A stretch of 5,593 nucleotides of DNA from Frankiales bacterium (GTDB lineage Bacteria; Actinomycetota; Actinomycetes; Mycobacteriales; SCTD01), in assembly GCA_004299215.1 (NCBI GenBank), contig SCTD01000293.1:1-5593 (forward strand), in the 5' to 3' direction. Position numbers and translations under genes: made by a program. The notes below the pieces were generated by a model. That model made no database searches. It was not told the origin of the DNA and saw only the letters and a program-made list of their open reading frames with translations. Below are positions 1 to 5,531 of the stretch, one piece after another (the stretch's first letter is position 1; the number at the start of each line of letters is the position of its first letter).

Positions 1-2
1 AC

Positions 3-905
3 GTCGCGCCGATCAACGAGCTCGGGAGCGGCGTGACGACTGCCGGTAGCTACGTCATCGTCGGTTCGGGCAAGACCGCCACCGACGGGATCGTGCACCT
101 GCTGGCGCAGGGCGTGTCGCCGGAACGCATCGTGTGGGTGCGCCCACGCGACCCGTGGATGCTGAACCGGGCCGTCGTCCAGCCCGATCCGCTGGTGGCG
201 CTCGGACTTGCGACCGACACCATGACCGCGGCAGCGGCCGCAGAGTCGCTCGACGACCTGTTCCGCCGCCTCGAAGCAGCCGACGTGCTGTTCCGGATCG
301 ACCGGGACGCCGATCCCACGATGGCGAAGACTCCGACGCTGGGCCGATGGGAGCTGGATCTGCTGCGCACCATCGAGAACGTCGTTCGTCTGGGGCACAT
401 CAGGCACGTGACCCGCCGCGAGATCGTCCTCGACGCCGGCACGGTGGCCCTTCCGCCCGACTCGCTGATCGTGCACTGCGCCGCCTCAGGACTGCAGTAC
501 CCGCCGGTGGTCCCGATCTGGTCACCGGACAAGATCCGGCTGCAGACGATCCGGGCCGGCTTCCCGTGCTTCGGTGCGGCACTGGCCGGACACGTCGAGG
601 CGACGCGCGACGACGACCGGGAGCGCAACCGGCTGTGCCCGGCCAACAACCTGCCCGACACGCTGTCCAGCTGGGCGCGCATGCAGGTACGCGGGACTCT
701 CGCGACCCGCACGTTCGGCGCCGAGCCCGATGTCGCTGCGTGGGCGAACAGCTGCGCCCTCAACCCCGCCCGGATCACGCCGTCGCAACGCGACGACCAG
801 GATGTCCAGGCGGCCTTGGCACGTCTGGCTGACGTCGTCGAGGACGGGCTCCGCCGGCTGGACGAACTTGCTCACCACGAGTCGCTCTCGAGCGTCGCCG
901 GATAG
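3..905 (+). CDS. FAD/NAD(P)-dependent oxidoreductase, C-terminal part (5' partial)
   Basis: This reading frame is open from the left edge, so the true start lies upstream; the GTG at 33 is probably internal. The 300 visible residues begin with a short linker, then a strand and glycine-rich turn, YVIVGSGKTATDG, at about residues 16-28. That is the Rossmann fingerprint of the NAD(P)-binding domain in two-dinucleotide flavoproteins. It is followed by RIVWVRPRDPWMLNR, which resembles uncharacterised actinobacterial NAD(P)/FAD-dependent oxidoreductases. The FAD-binding GxGxxG motif expected at the N-terminus would be outside the window. Family knowledge suggests a cytosolic flavin-dependent redox enzyme; the substrate cannot be inferred. 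The frame is intact to TAG at 903-905. The gene converges on copy 1 of the DUF2695-like gene with 46 bases between stops and no clear terminator hairpin. It appears functionally unrelated to the rest of the window. Confidence 0.82.
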   Translation, partial: VAPINELGSGVTTAGSYVIVGSGKTATDGIVHLLAQGVSPERIVWVRPRDPWMLNRAVVQPDPLVALGLATDTMTAAAAAESLDDLFRRLEAADVLFRIDRDADPTMAKTPTLGRWELDLLRTIENVVRLGHIRHVTRREIVLDAGTVALPPDSLIVHCAASGLQYPPVVPIWSPDKIRLQTIRAGFPCFGAALAGHVEATRDDDRERNRLCPANNLPDTLSSWARMQVRGTLATRTFGAEPDVAAWANSCALNPARITPSQRDDQDVQAALARLADVVEDGLRRLDELAHHESLSSVAG

Positions 906-951
906 CCCCGAGCGGCCTGTCCGACTGTGCGGGCGCCGGAGTCCTTCCAGG

Positions 952-1079
952 TCACCGCCACGCCGGGTGCGCGCACCGGCCGCGGCCGGGGGTGAGGTCG
1001 GGCTCGCGGTCCGGGTAGACGTTCAGCAGCACCTCGCAGTCGCAGCAGCCGCCCCGGCTCTTCAGCCACGCCGTGAGCC
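952..1079. repeat. Direct repeat, left copy (3' end of DUF2695-like copy 1)
   Basis: This 128-base stretch matches 5404-5531 in the same orientation with 6 mismatches and no gaps. The last 59 bases (1021-1079) are identical to 5473-5531. The match begins exactly at the stop codon and weakens sharply after 1079. Confidence 0.9.
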
Positions 1080-1281
1080 CGCCCGTACGACGGCGGCGCA
1101 TCCGTTGGTGCCCCTGCCACTCGTGCGTCAGGGTCAGCCTGCCGTTGCAGAGGCTGTAGCGGAGCGCGCGGTGCAGGTAGCAGGCCAGGCAGTCGTCCGG
1201 CCTCGGCAGCAGGTCGCCCAGCTGGCACGCGCGCAGGTGGGCCTCGGCCGCGGCGATCACGGCTGCCTCGACGTCGTCCAT
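952..1281 (-). CDS. DUF2695-like Cys-rich small protein (copy 1)
   Basis: This encodes 109 residues from an ATG at 1281 preceded by AGGAGG (1286-1291) with a 4-base spacer, which fixes the start. The product is soluble, with no membrane segment or signal peptide. It has cysteines at 19, 31, 34, 45, 79, 80, 82 and 103. The core runs from LCNGRLTLTHEW (residues 44-55), across a basic stretch, to WLKSRGGCCDCEVLLNV (72-88). That pattern of a Cys followed by T-x-E-W, then a C-terminal GG-x-CDCEV-x-x-N, is what I recall of DUF2695. The C31-x2-C34 pair and the C-terminal GRCAHPAWR are extra. The Cys/His content suggests metal binding (inference); the family has no established function that I know of. 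It is divergent from the Uma2 gene and its 3' end is duplicated at 5404-5531. The longer open frame running upstream to 1866 is antisense to Uma2 and not used. Confidence 0.78.
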   Translation of the reverse strand: MDDVEAAVIAAAEAHLRACQLGDLLPRPDDCLACYLHRALRYSLCNGRLTLTHEWQGHQRMRRRRTGGLTAWLKSRGGCCDCEVLLNVYPDREPDLTPGRGRCAHPAWR

Positions 1282-1285
1282 CGGT

Positions 1286-1291
1286 CCTCCT
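1286..1291 (-). promoter_or_regulatory. Shine-Dalgarno of DUF2695-like copy 1
   Basis: AGGAGG on the minus strand lies 4 bases upstream of the ATG at 1281. It decides the start among the many open upstream codons in this frame. Confidence 0.7.
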
Positions 1292-1325
1292 CGGGTCGGA
1301 TGCCCCTGTCCTACGGCCGACCACC

Positions 1326-1345
1326 GACACCCCGCGGGTGGTGTC
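1326..1345. repeat. Inverted repeat in the divergent DUF2695/Uma2 intergenic region
   Basis: GACACC (1326-1331) and GGTGTC (1340-1345) form a 6-bp inverted repeat around an 8-base GC-rich centre. An alternative fold, CACCC-CGC-GGGTG, lies within it (1328-1340). It sits midway between two divergent genes, where a shared operator would be expected. No convincing -35/-10 pair was seen for either gene, so the regulatory role is inferred from position. The rest of 1282-1425 shows only the two ribosome binding sites. Confidence 0.3.
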
Positions 1346-1415
1346 CACAGACGCCGCCGTCGCATCGCCACGACATGCGGCAGCCGCTCGAATGAGAAGA
1401 TGGGACGCCACGAGC

Positions 1416-1421
1416 AGGAGG
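1416..1421 (+). promoter_or_regulatory. Shine-Dalgarno of Uma2 gene
   Basis: AGGAGG is followed by a 4-base spacer (TGCC) and the ATG at 1426. It fixes the Uma2 start. Confidence 0.7.
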
Positions 1422-1425
1422 TGCC

Positions 1426-1986
1426 ATGTCCAGCACGACGCTCGACCCGGCCGGGCCGTGGACGTTCGACCAGCTCGGGGACCTGCCCGACGACGGCCGC
1501 CGTTACGAGGTCGTCGACGGGCATCTCGTCGTGACACCGCCGCCCTCGCAGGAGCACCAGCTCGTGGCGAATCGGCTGCTGCGGCAGCTGCTCGCGGCCT
1601 GCCCGGACGAGTGGGAGGCGCTGAGCGAGTTCGCCCTCCCGCTCGGTACGGACGGGCGCGTCCCCGACCTCGCTGTCGTGCGCCGGCACGCCCTGCCGGG
1701 GGAGGCGCCGCCGCACCCGCTCGGGCCCGCGGAGTTCGGGCTCGTCGTCGAGGTCACGAGCAGGTCGACCCGCAAGACGGATCTGTTCGCCAAGCCCGGG
1801 GAGTACGCGGAAGCGGGGATCGCGCTCTTCTGGCGGGTCGAGCGTCATCCCGAGCTCGCGGTGCACCCGTTCCGGCTCGGAGCCGAGGGCTACCAGCCGG
1901 GTGCTGTCGTCCGCGGCGCCGGCGGCACCTGCCCCGTGCCGTGGGGCGAGGTCGCGCTCGACCTGGACCGCATACGGAGCGGTTGA
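1426..1986 (+). CDS. Uma2 family PD-(D/E)XK endonuclease-like protein
   Basis: The product is 186 residues, a typical Uma2 (DUF820) length. It opens with WTFDQLGDLPDDGRRYEVVDGHL (residues 12-34), containing the conserved R-Y-E-x-x-D-G (E28, D31). It continues with a helix (HQLVANRLLRQL, 44-55), then the metal-binding P80-D81 of the R-x-P-D strand. The E109-V-T-S-x-S-T block follows (109-115), with D119, K123, Y127, A130-G131 and W136. These match the Uma2 pattern ExVSxST...D...K...Y..AG...W, so the fold and putative active site look complete. Uma2 proteins are predicted restriction-endonuclease-fold enzymes; their biological substrate is not established. The gene has its own strong ribosome binding site, is divergent from copy 1 and convergent with the zinc-ribbon gene. 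It is probably a single-gene transcript. The large antisense frames over it are shadows. Confidence 0.9.
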   Translation: MSSTTLDPAGPWTFDQLGDLPDDGRRYEVVDGHLVVTPPPSQEHQLVANRLLRQLLAACPDEWEALSEFALPLGTDGRVPDLAVVRRHALPGEAPPHPLGPAEFGLVVEVTSRSTRKTDLFAKPGEYAEAGIALFWRVERHPELAVHPFRLGAEGYQPGAVVRGAGGTCPVPWGEVALDLDRIRSG

Positions 1987-1996
1987 CGATGGAGCT

Positions 1997-2022
1997 GGCC
2001 GGGGCTGCGGCTGGCGCCGGCC
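1997..2022. terminator. Possible bidirectional terminator hairpin between Uma2 and zinc-ribbon genes
   Basis: GGCCGG (1997-2002) and CCGGCC (2017-2022) are complementary around a 14-base loop. They lie in the 48-base gap between two convergent stop codons (1986 and 2035). There is no T-run on either side, as is common for actinobacterial hairpins. The stem is short and the region is so GC-rich that chance pairing is likely. Confidence 0.28.
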
Positions 2023-2034
2023 CGCTCACGGGGC

Positions 2035-2226
2035 TCAACCGGCGCTGTCGGACACCTTCTCCGTGTGGCGGCAATGCGGAAACGTGCTGCAGCCGAAGAA
2101 CGCGCCGTACGGCCCCTTGCGCGCAACGAGGCTGCCCTGATCGCACGCCGGACAGATTCGCACCGCCGACGACGCCCGGCGGACCCGGACGTGCTGGCCG
2201 GTGACGGCGGCATGTCCTGACCGCAC
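2035..2226 (-). CDS. Free-standing topoisomerase-type C4 zinc ribbon protein
   Basis: This is a 63-residue product from a GTG at 2226, 11 bases after the SEC-C gene stop. A weak GCAGGG ribosome binding site lies just upstream. The C-terminal two-thirds is a complete zinc ribbon: C25-P-A-C28, then KGPYGAFFGCSTFPHC with C46 and C52. The spacing C-x2-C-x17-C-x5-C with G-x-F-x-G/A-C-x-x-[FY]-P-x-C is the hallmark of the C4 zinc finger at the C-terminus of type IA topoisomerases (zf-C4_Topoisom). In those proteins it contacts single-stranded DNA. The first 22 residues are basic and low in complexity. An in-frame GTG at codon 22 would give a bare 42-residue ribbon, but it has no ribosome binding site. 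No topoisomerase catalytic domain is present. It is probably the last gene of the relBE operon. DNA or RNA binding is inferred from the family. Confidence 0.75.
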   Translation of the reverse strand: MRSGHAAVTGQHVRVRRASSAVRICPACDQGSLVARKGPYGAFFGCSTFPHCRHTEKVSDSAG

Positions 2227-2237
2227 GCGCCCTGCTC

Positions 2238-4745
2238 TCAGCCCGCCGGCAGGCCCAGCCGCTCGCGCAGCTTCTCCGGCCGCAGCGAGAAGACGCCGGT
2301 CGAGAAATCAGCCGGCGGGAAGCTGTCGATCAGCCGTTCCACTTCGGCGCGACGCGTCGGATCGCCCGCCGCCTCCAGCGGTGTCACCCCACCCAGCGCC
2401 GGCACCGGCTCCTCGCACCACTGCTGCTCATGCTGCTCGATGAAGGCGAGCATCGCCTCCTGGACCCCGGCATCTGAAGGAGCCACATCCGAGACTGGGA
2501 TCTCGGGCAGGTGGTCCAGGTCGAGGACGTCGCCGTCCGGACCTACGAGGACGGGCGGACGCTCGAGCGCGGCGATCCACTCGAGGAGCTCGAAGCCGTC
2601 TTCTCCGTCGAGAACGTCGAGCAGGCTGCGTTCCCGCCCAGGGGGGACCGTGAACAGCCCACCGACGAACTGGTGCGTCTTCCCGTCCGGTACCGCGCGG
2701 GCACACAGCAGCGAGCCCTTCCGCGCCGCGCGACTGAAGGTGCGCTCCCGCACGTCGAGCACGTCGCCGGTGCGCAGGTCACGCACCTGGACGCCGGCGC
2801 CGGGCTGCACGTCGACGATCTCGTAGACGGTGCGGTCGACCAGCGTCCAGGCGCGGCCGAGCAGCTCCTCGTCGCCTGGCAGCAGCGAGCCTCGCTCGTC
2901 GAGGAACCGGTCGAACCAGCCGCCCTCGTGCAGCACCACGTCGATGACCATCGGGTCCGCGAGCGCATGGGCAAGGCTCTCGCGGCTGGTCGGGTCCTGC
3001 GCACGAGCTGCGGCGTGCTCGTAGACGACGTTGCTCGTGTGGTCGCCACGCCGCTCCAGGAAAGCCGCGGCCTTCCGGCACAGCCAGCCCACGCGTTCAG
3101 GCAGTGGTGGCAACGCGCGCTGACCTAGGTGGCACTGCTTGAACTTGCGTCCCGACCCGCACCAGCAGGGCTCGTTGCGTCCAGGCAAGCGTGCGGCCGG
3201 GATGACCAGAGACTCCAGAGTGCGCACGTCGTCGGAGTTGGTGGCCGTCGCCCCGACGCCTCGCCACAGGTTCAGTGCAGTCTCGGCGTCACCCCGGTCC
3301 GAGTGGTACCAGGCGAGCCGGTCTACCGCAGGTCCCCACGACGGCTCGGCGCGTACGGCCGACCGCAGGCTCGCCTCGGCGTCCTCGACGCGGCCCTCGC
3401 GCTCGGCCAGCACGGCCGCCAGCCAGTGCGCCACCGCCTGGTGTCCCGGGCGCGCCGCCGCAGCCAGCAGTCGCGGTACGAGCGCCGCCGCGCGCTCGAC
3501 CTGCTGCGGATCGTCCTCTCCTCCGATCAGCTCGTCGGCGACGACCTCGAGCAGCGCCGGGTCGTGGAAGAGCGCCAGCGCGCGTCGGGCGGCGGCCGCA
3601 TCGAGCTGTGCCTCGTCGAGCGAGTTCAGCACCTCCGTGACCTCGCTCAGCAGCTCGCCGTCGAGCTGGTTCATGAGGCGGAACATCCGGCTGCCCTGCC
3701 TGGCGTTCTGCCACACCGACTCGTCGTGCGCCACCTCGATGTCGCGCACCTCGAGGCCGGCGGCGGCGAGCAGCGTCGACACCGGAGCGGTCGGCGTCGC
3801 GAACGCAGTGGGGTCCATGACCCGCACCTGCAGGAGCAGCTCCTCGACGGGCACGGGCAGCCACGGCTCGGCAACGGCTCGGTCGTACGCCGAACGCAGC
3901 AGCTTCACGATCGCGTCGTCGGCCGCCGGTGGCGTCGTCAGGTGAGTGCAGGACACGCGGCCGTCGCGCAGGTGAACAGCCACCACGCCGTACGGCGGGA
4001 CGTCACTCAGCCAGCCGGTCGGGCCGACCCACGCCCCAGGGGTGACCGACACGGACGCGCCGTTCTCCAGAGTCACGTCGGCGCGGCGTCGGAAGCCGTG
4101 CAGGTCCGCAGCGAGAAGCAGGAGGTCGTTGTCGCGCTCCTGCGGGGTGAGCTCGTGGGTGAGGACCATGTCGTCGGTCAGCGTCTCGACGTGGACGACG
4201 TCGTCGCCGGCGAGGAGCTCGAGCGGGCCGTGCTGGTCGATGACGTGCTGCTCGACGCGGTCGAGCAGGAGCTCGACGACGGGGTCGTCGACCGAGACAC
4301 CGAGCCGGTCGCCGAGGAGCTGGTCGAGCTCGTCGAAGGGCAGGGCGCGGTGCGTGCGGACGATGTCGATCAGCGACTGCTCGATCTGCTCGCCCGAGGG
4401 GAGGGGGAGCCGCTCCAGCGCTGCGAGGTAGTCGGCCTCCTCGAACGGCGTGTCGTCGTCGAGCGCCGCCATGAGCGTGGGCGTGAAGCAGAGGGCGAGC
4501 TGGCGCAGGACGCTCTCACGGTCGAGGCCGGCGGCGAGCAGGCGGCGCGCCGTACGCCACACCTCCGGCGGGTCGTCGTCGGCGATCTGGCTGGCGATCA
4601 CCTCGCGCACGGTGTTCTGGAGCGTCGCTCCTGGCTGATCGGGGTCGATCCGGCCGATCAGGAGCTGGCCGCGCTCGTCCGGGTCCTCGGGGTCCGCCCC
4701 TCCCGGGAGGTCGTCGAACAGGAACGCCACCTTCTCCGCATCCAT
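2238..4745 (-). CDS. Large SEC-C motif protein with DUF1841-like N-terminus and TPR-like segment
   Basis: The product is 835 residues from the ATG at 4745. A GTG at 4787 would add 14 residues and overlap the toxin stop as GTGA, but those codons have unusually many T or A third positions, so I prefer the ATG. Neither start has a close Shine-Dalgarno. The N-terminal part (about 44-91) carries VIASQIADDDPPEVWRT plus a helix, resembling the helical motif of DUF1841-type proteins that often accompany SEC-C. Residues about 438-496 look like two TPR-type helix pairs (WLAAVLAEREGRVEDAEASL and following). The SEC-C motif is at about 522-541: GRNEPCWCGSGRKFKQCH, with zinc ligands C527, C529, C538 and H539 in the canonical C-x-C-x8-C-H spacing. 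The C-terminus holds ALGGVTPLEAA (783-793), seen near the end of other SEC-C proteins. No membrane segment or recognisable catalytic site was found. It follows relE closely, so co-transcription is likely. SEC-C is a zinc module known in SecA (SecB and lipid contact) and many other proteins. Function here is unknown. Confidence 0.85.
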   Translation of the reverse strand: MDAEKVAFLFDDLPGGADPEDPDERGQLLIGRIDPDQPGATLQNTVREVIASQIADDDPPEVWRTARRLLAAGLDRESVLRQLALCFTPTLMAALDDDTPFEEADYLAALERLPLPSGEQIEQSLIDIVRTHRALPFDELDQLLGDRLGVSVDDPVVELLLDRVEQHVIDQHGPLELLAGDDVVHVETLTDDMVLTHELTPQERDNDLLLLAADLHGFRRRADVTLENGASVSVTPGAWVGPTGWLSDVPPYGVVAVHLRDGRVSCTHLTTPPAADDAIVKLLRSAYDRAVAEPWLPVPVEELLLQVRVMDPTAFATPTAPVSTLLAAAGLEVRDIEVAHDESVWQNARQGSRMFRLMNQLDGELLSEVTEVLNSLDEAQLDAAAARRALALFHDPALLEVVADELIGGEDDPQQVERAAALVPRLLAAAARPGHQAVAHWLAAVLAEREGRVEDAEASLRSAVRAEPSWGPAVDRLAWYHSDRGDAETALNLWRGVGATATNSDDVRTLESLVIPAARLPGRNEPCWCGSGRKFKQCHLGQRALPPLPERVGWLCRKAAAFLERRGDHTSNVVYEHAAARAQDPTSRESLAHALADPMVIDVVLHEGGWFDRFLDERGSLLPGDEELLGRAWTLVDRTVYEIVDVQPGAGVQVRDLRTGDVLDVRERTFSRAARKGSLLCARAVPDGKTHQFVGGLFTVPPGRERSLLDVLDGEDGFELLEWIAALERPPVLVGPDGDVLDLDHLPEIPVSDVAPSDAGVQEAMLAFIEQHEQQWCEEPVPALGGVTPLEAAGDPTRRAEVERLIDSFPPADFSTGVFSLRPEKLRERLGLPAG

Positions 4746-4783
4746 GGCGGCGATGCTACGGACGGAACGGTGAGCCGCTGCAG

Positions 4784-5059
4784 TCACGGGGCGCGGTACA
4801 CCTCACCGCGATGATCGACGCGCAGGACGACGACCTCGTGACGCTCGTCGTTGATCCGATACAGCACGCGATAGGTGCCGCGGCGTGCCGCGTGGATGCC
4901 GGCCAGGTCGCCGCGCAGCGGCGCGCCGAGGCAGCGAGGGTTGTCCAACAGCGCACCGGTGACGAACTCGATCACGGCTGCCGCTACCGCCTCGGGAAGG
5001 CGGGACTGGACGGCGCGGACTGCCGGCGGGGTCAAGACCAGCTCGTACGGGTCGGTCAC
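4784..5059 (-). CDS. relE: RelE/ParE family toxin
   Basis: This is 91 residues, the normal RelE length. The GTG start overlaps the antitoxin stop by 4 bases (GTGA, 5056-5059). It has no Shine-Dalgarno of its own, so translation is probably coupled to relB. The sequence follows the mycobacterial RelE pattern: an N-terminal strand (YELVLTPPAVRAV), a two-helix region, PLRGDLAGIHAARRGTYRVLYRI (47-69), then VVVLRVDHRGEVYR (76-89). Residues in the places used for mRNA cleavage are R49, R59-R60, Y63-R64, R80, H83 and Y88, so the active surface looks intact. From the family, it would cleave mRNA on the ribosome when free of antitoxin. It is closest in appearance to M. tuberculosis RelE (Rv1246c) from memory. 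The gene is followed at once by the SEC-C gene. Confidence 0.92.
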   Translation of the reverse strand: MTDPYELVLTPPAVRAVQSRLPEAVAAAVIEFVTGALLDNPRCLGAPLRGDLAGIHAARRGTYRVLYRINDERHEVVVLRVDHRGEVYRAP

Positions 5060-5322
5060 GACCGGAGCGAACGCACCGCGTCCACACCGCGCACCACGTC
5101 GCCGGACGTGTAGGCCGCGTCGGCTTCCCGGATGTCCCTGAGGGCGTCCGGGTCGCTGAGCACCGCGAGAGTCTCCTCGAGCTCGGCCAGGTCGTCCGGG
5201 CTGAGGATGACGGCGGCAGGGCGCCCGTTGCGGGTGACCGTGACACGCTCGTGCTGGTGTTCGACGCGATCGATGACTTCGCTGAAGTGGTCCCGAACCT
5301 CACGCAACGGCTCCACAGTCAT
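5056..5322 (-). CDS. relB: RelB antitoxin, Phd/YefM fold
   Basis: This is 88 residues from the ATG at 5322. The N-terminal half is the Phd/YefM DNA-binding fold: PLREVRDHFSEVIDRV, a charged turn, then ERVTVTRNGRPAAVILSPDD (26-45), whose RxGxPAAV is diagnostic. EELEETLAVL-like helices follow (47-56). The last 30 residues form the acidic, probably disordered toxin-wrapping tail. The whole resembles M. tuberculosis RelB (Rv1247c), which despite the name has a YefM fold. It neutralises the downstream RelE and, with it, should repress its own promoter. The frame is open further upstream to 5394, but that stretch holds the promoter and two palindromes. The ATG at 5322 sits at the predicted transcription start, so a leaderless mRNA is likely. 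An in-frame GTG at 5328 is a less likely alternative start. Confidence 0.92.
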   Translation of the reverse strand: MTVEPLREVRDHFSEVIDRVEHQHERVTVTRNGRPAAVILSPDDLAELEETLAVLSDPDALRDIREADAAYTSGDVVRGVDAVRSLRS

Positions 5323-5324
5323 GT

Positions 5325-5336
5325 CCACAATTGTGG
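5325..5336. promoter_or_regulatory. Palindromic operator candidate over the relB -10
   Basis: CCACAATTGTGG is a perfect 12-bp palindrome that contains the whole candidate -10 hexamer and ends 2 bases before the relB ATG. Phd/YefM-type antitoxins bind short palindromes in their own promoter, so this is the likely autorepression site. It is also an AT-richer pocket in otherwise GC-rich sequence. Confidence 0.6.
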
Positions 5337-5358
5337 CGCTCGTGGCATCGCTTGGCAA
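5330..5358 (-). promoter_or_regulatory. Probable relB promoter, leaderless transcript
   Basis: On the minus strand TTGCCA (5353-5358) and CACAAT (5330-5335) are separated by exactly 17 bases. They match 4 to 5 of 6 positions of the sigma-70/SigA consensus hexamers. Seven bases separate the -10 from the ATG, which puts the start of transcription at or within a base or two of the first codon. No Shine-Dalgarno is present, which agrees with leaderless translation, common in actinobacteria. Confidence 0.55.
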
Positions 5359-5365
5359 GGCTCGG

Positions 5366-5379
5366 CAGTCGGCCGACTG
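5366..5379. promoter_or_regulatory. Second perfect palindrome upstream of relB
   Basis: CAGTCGGCCGACTG is a perfect 14-bp palindrome 7 bases upstream of the candidate -35. Its centre lies 42 bp from the centre of the operator candidate at 5325-5336, close to four helical turns. It leaves little loop for a hairpin, so a protein-binding site is more likely than a terminator for the upstream DUF2695-like copy. Function is inferred. Confidence 0.4.
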
Positions 5380-5403
5380 TGAAACGGTCAGCACGACGGC
5401 GCA

Positions 5404-5531
5404 TCACCGCCACGCCGGATGCACGCACCGGCCGCGACCGGGGGTGAGGTCCCGCTCGCGGTCCGGGTAGATGTTCAGCAGCACCTCGCAGTCGCAGCAG
5501 CCGCCCCGGCTCTTCAGCCACGCCGTGAGCC
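5404..5531. repeat. Direct repeat, right copy (3' end of DUF2695-like copy 2)
   Basis: This is the partner of 952-1079, offset by 4452 bases. Four of the six mismatches change the amino acid of the encoded protein at most conservatively or in the tail; the frame is preserved throughout. Confidence 0.9.

Noticed and set aside
921..929. A 9-base match (CCGACTGTG) to 5373-5381 at the same 4452-base offset as the direct repeat
   Set aside because: The 22 bases between it and the repeat match at about chance level, so it does not clearly extend the repeat, though the identical offset is curious.
906..951. Possible terminator between the oxidoreductase and DUF2695-like copy 1
   Set aside because: Only weak, interrupted pairing around GGCGCC was seen, not better than chance in sequence this GC-rich.
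50..1395. Open frames in other phases across the oxidoreductase gene and its downstream gap
   Set aside because: All are Arg/Ala/Pro-rich shadows; the oxidoreductase frame alone has a recognisable Rossmann motif.
1282..1866. Upstream extension of the DUF2695-like copy 1 frame on the - strand
   Set aside because: It is antisense to the well-supported Uma2 gene, and the ATG at 1281 has a strong ribosome binding site and begins the homologous region.
3129..4814. A 561-codon open frame on the + strand
   Set aside because: It is antisense to the SEC-C gene, is rich in Arg, Val and Glu runs and has no recognisable domain; long antisense frames are expected at this GC content.
5323..5394. A 24-residue N-terminal extension of RelB from an ATG at 5394
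   Set aside because: The stretch holds a good promoter and two palindromes, and the family begins at about the ATG at 5322.
4811..5470. Several + strand open frames across relBE and copy 2
   Set aside because: They are shadows of the minus-strand genes, with Ser/Arg-rich composition and no domain signal.
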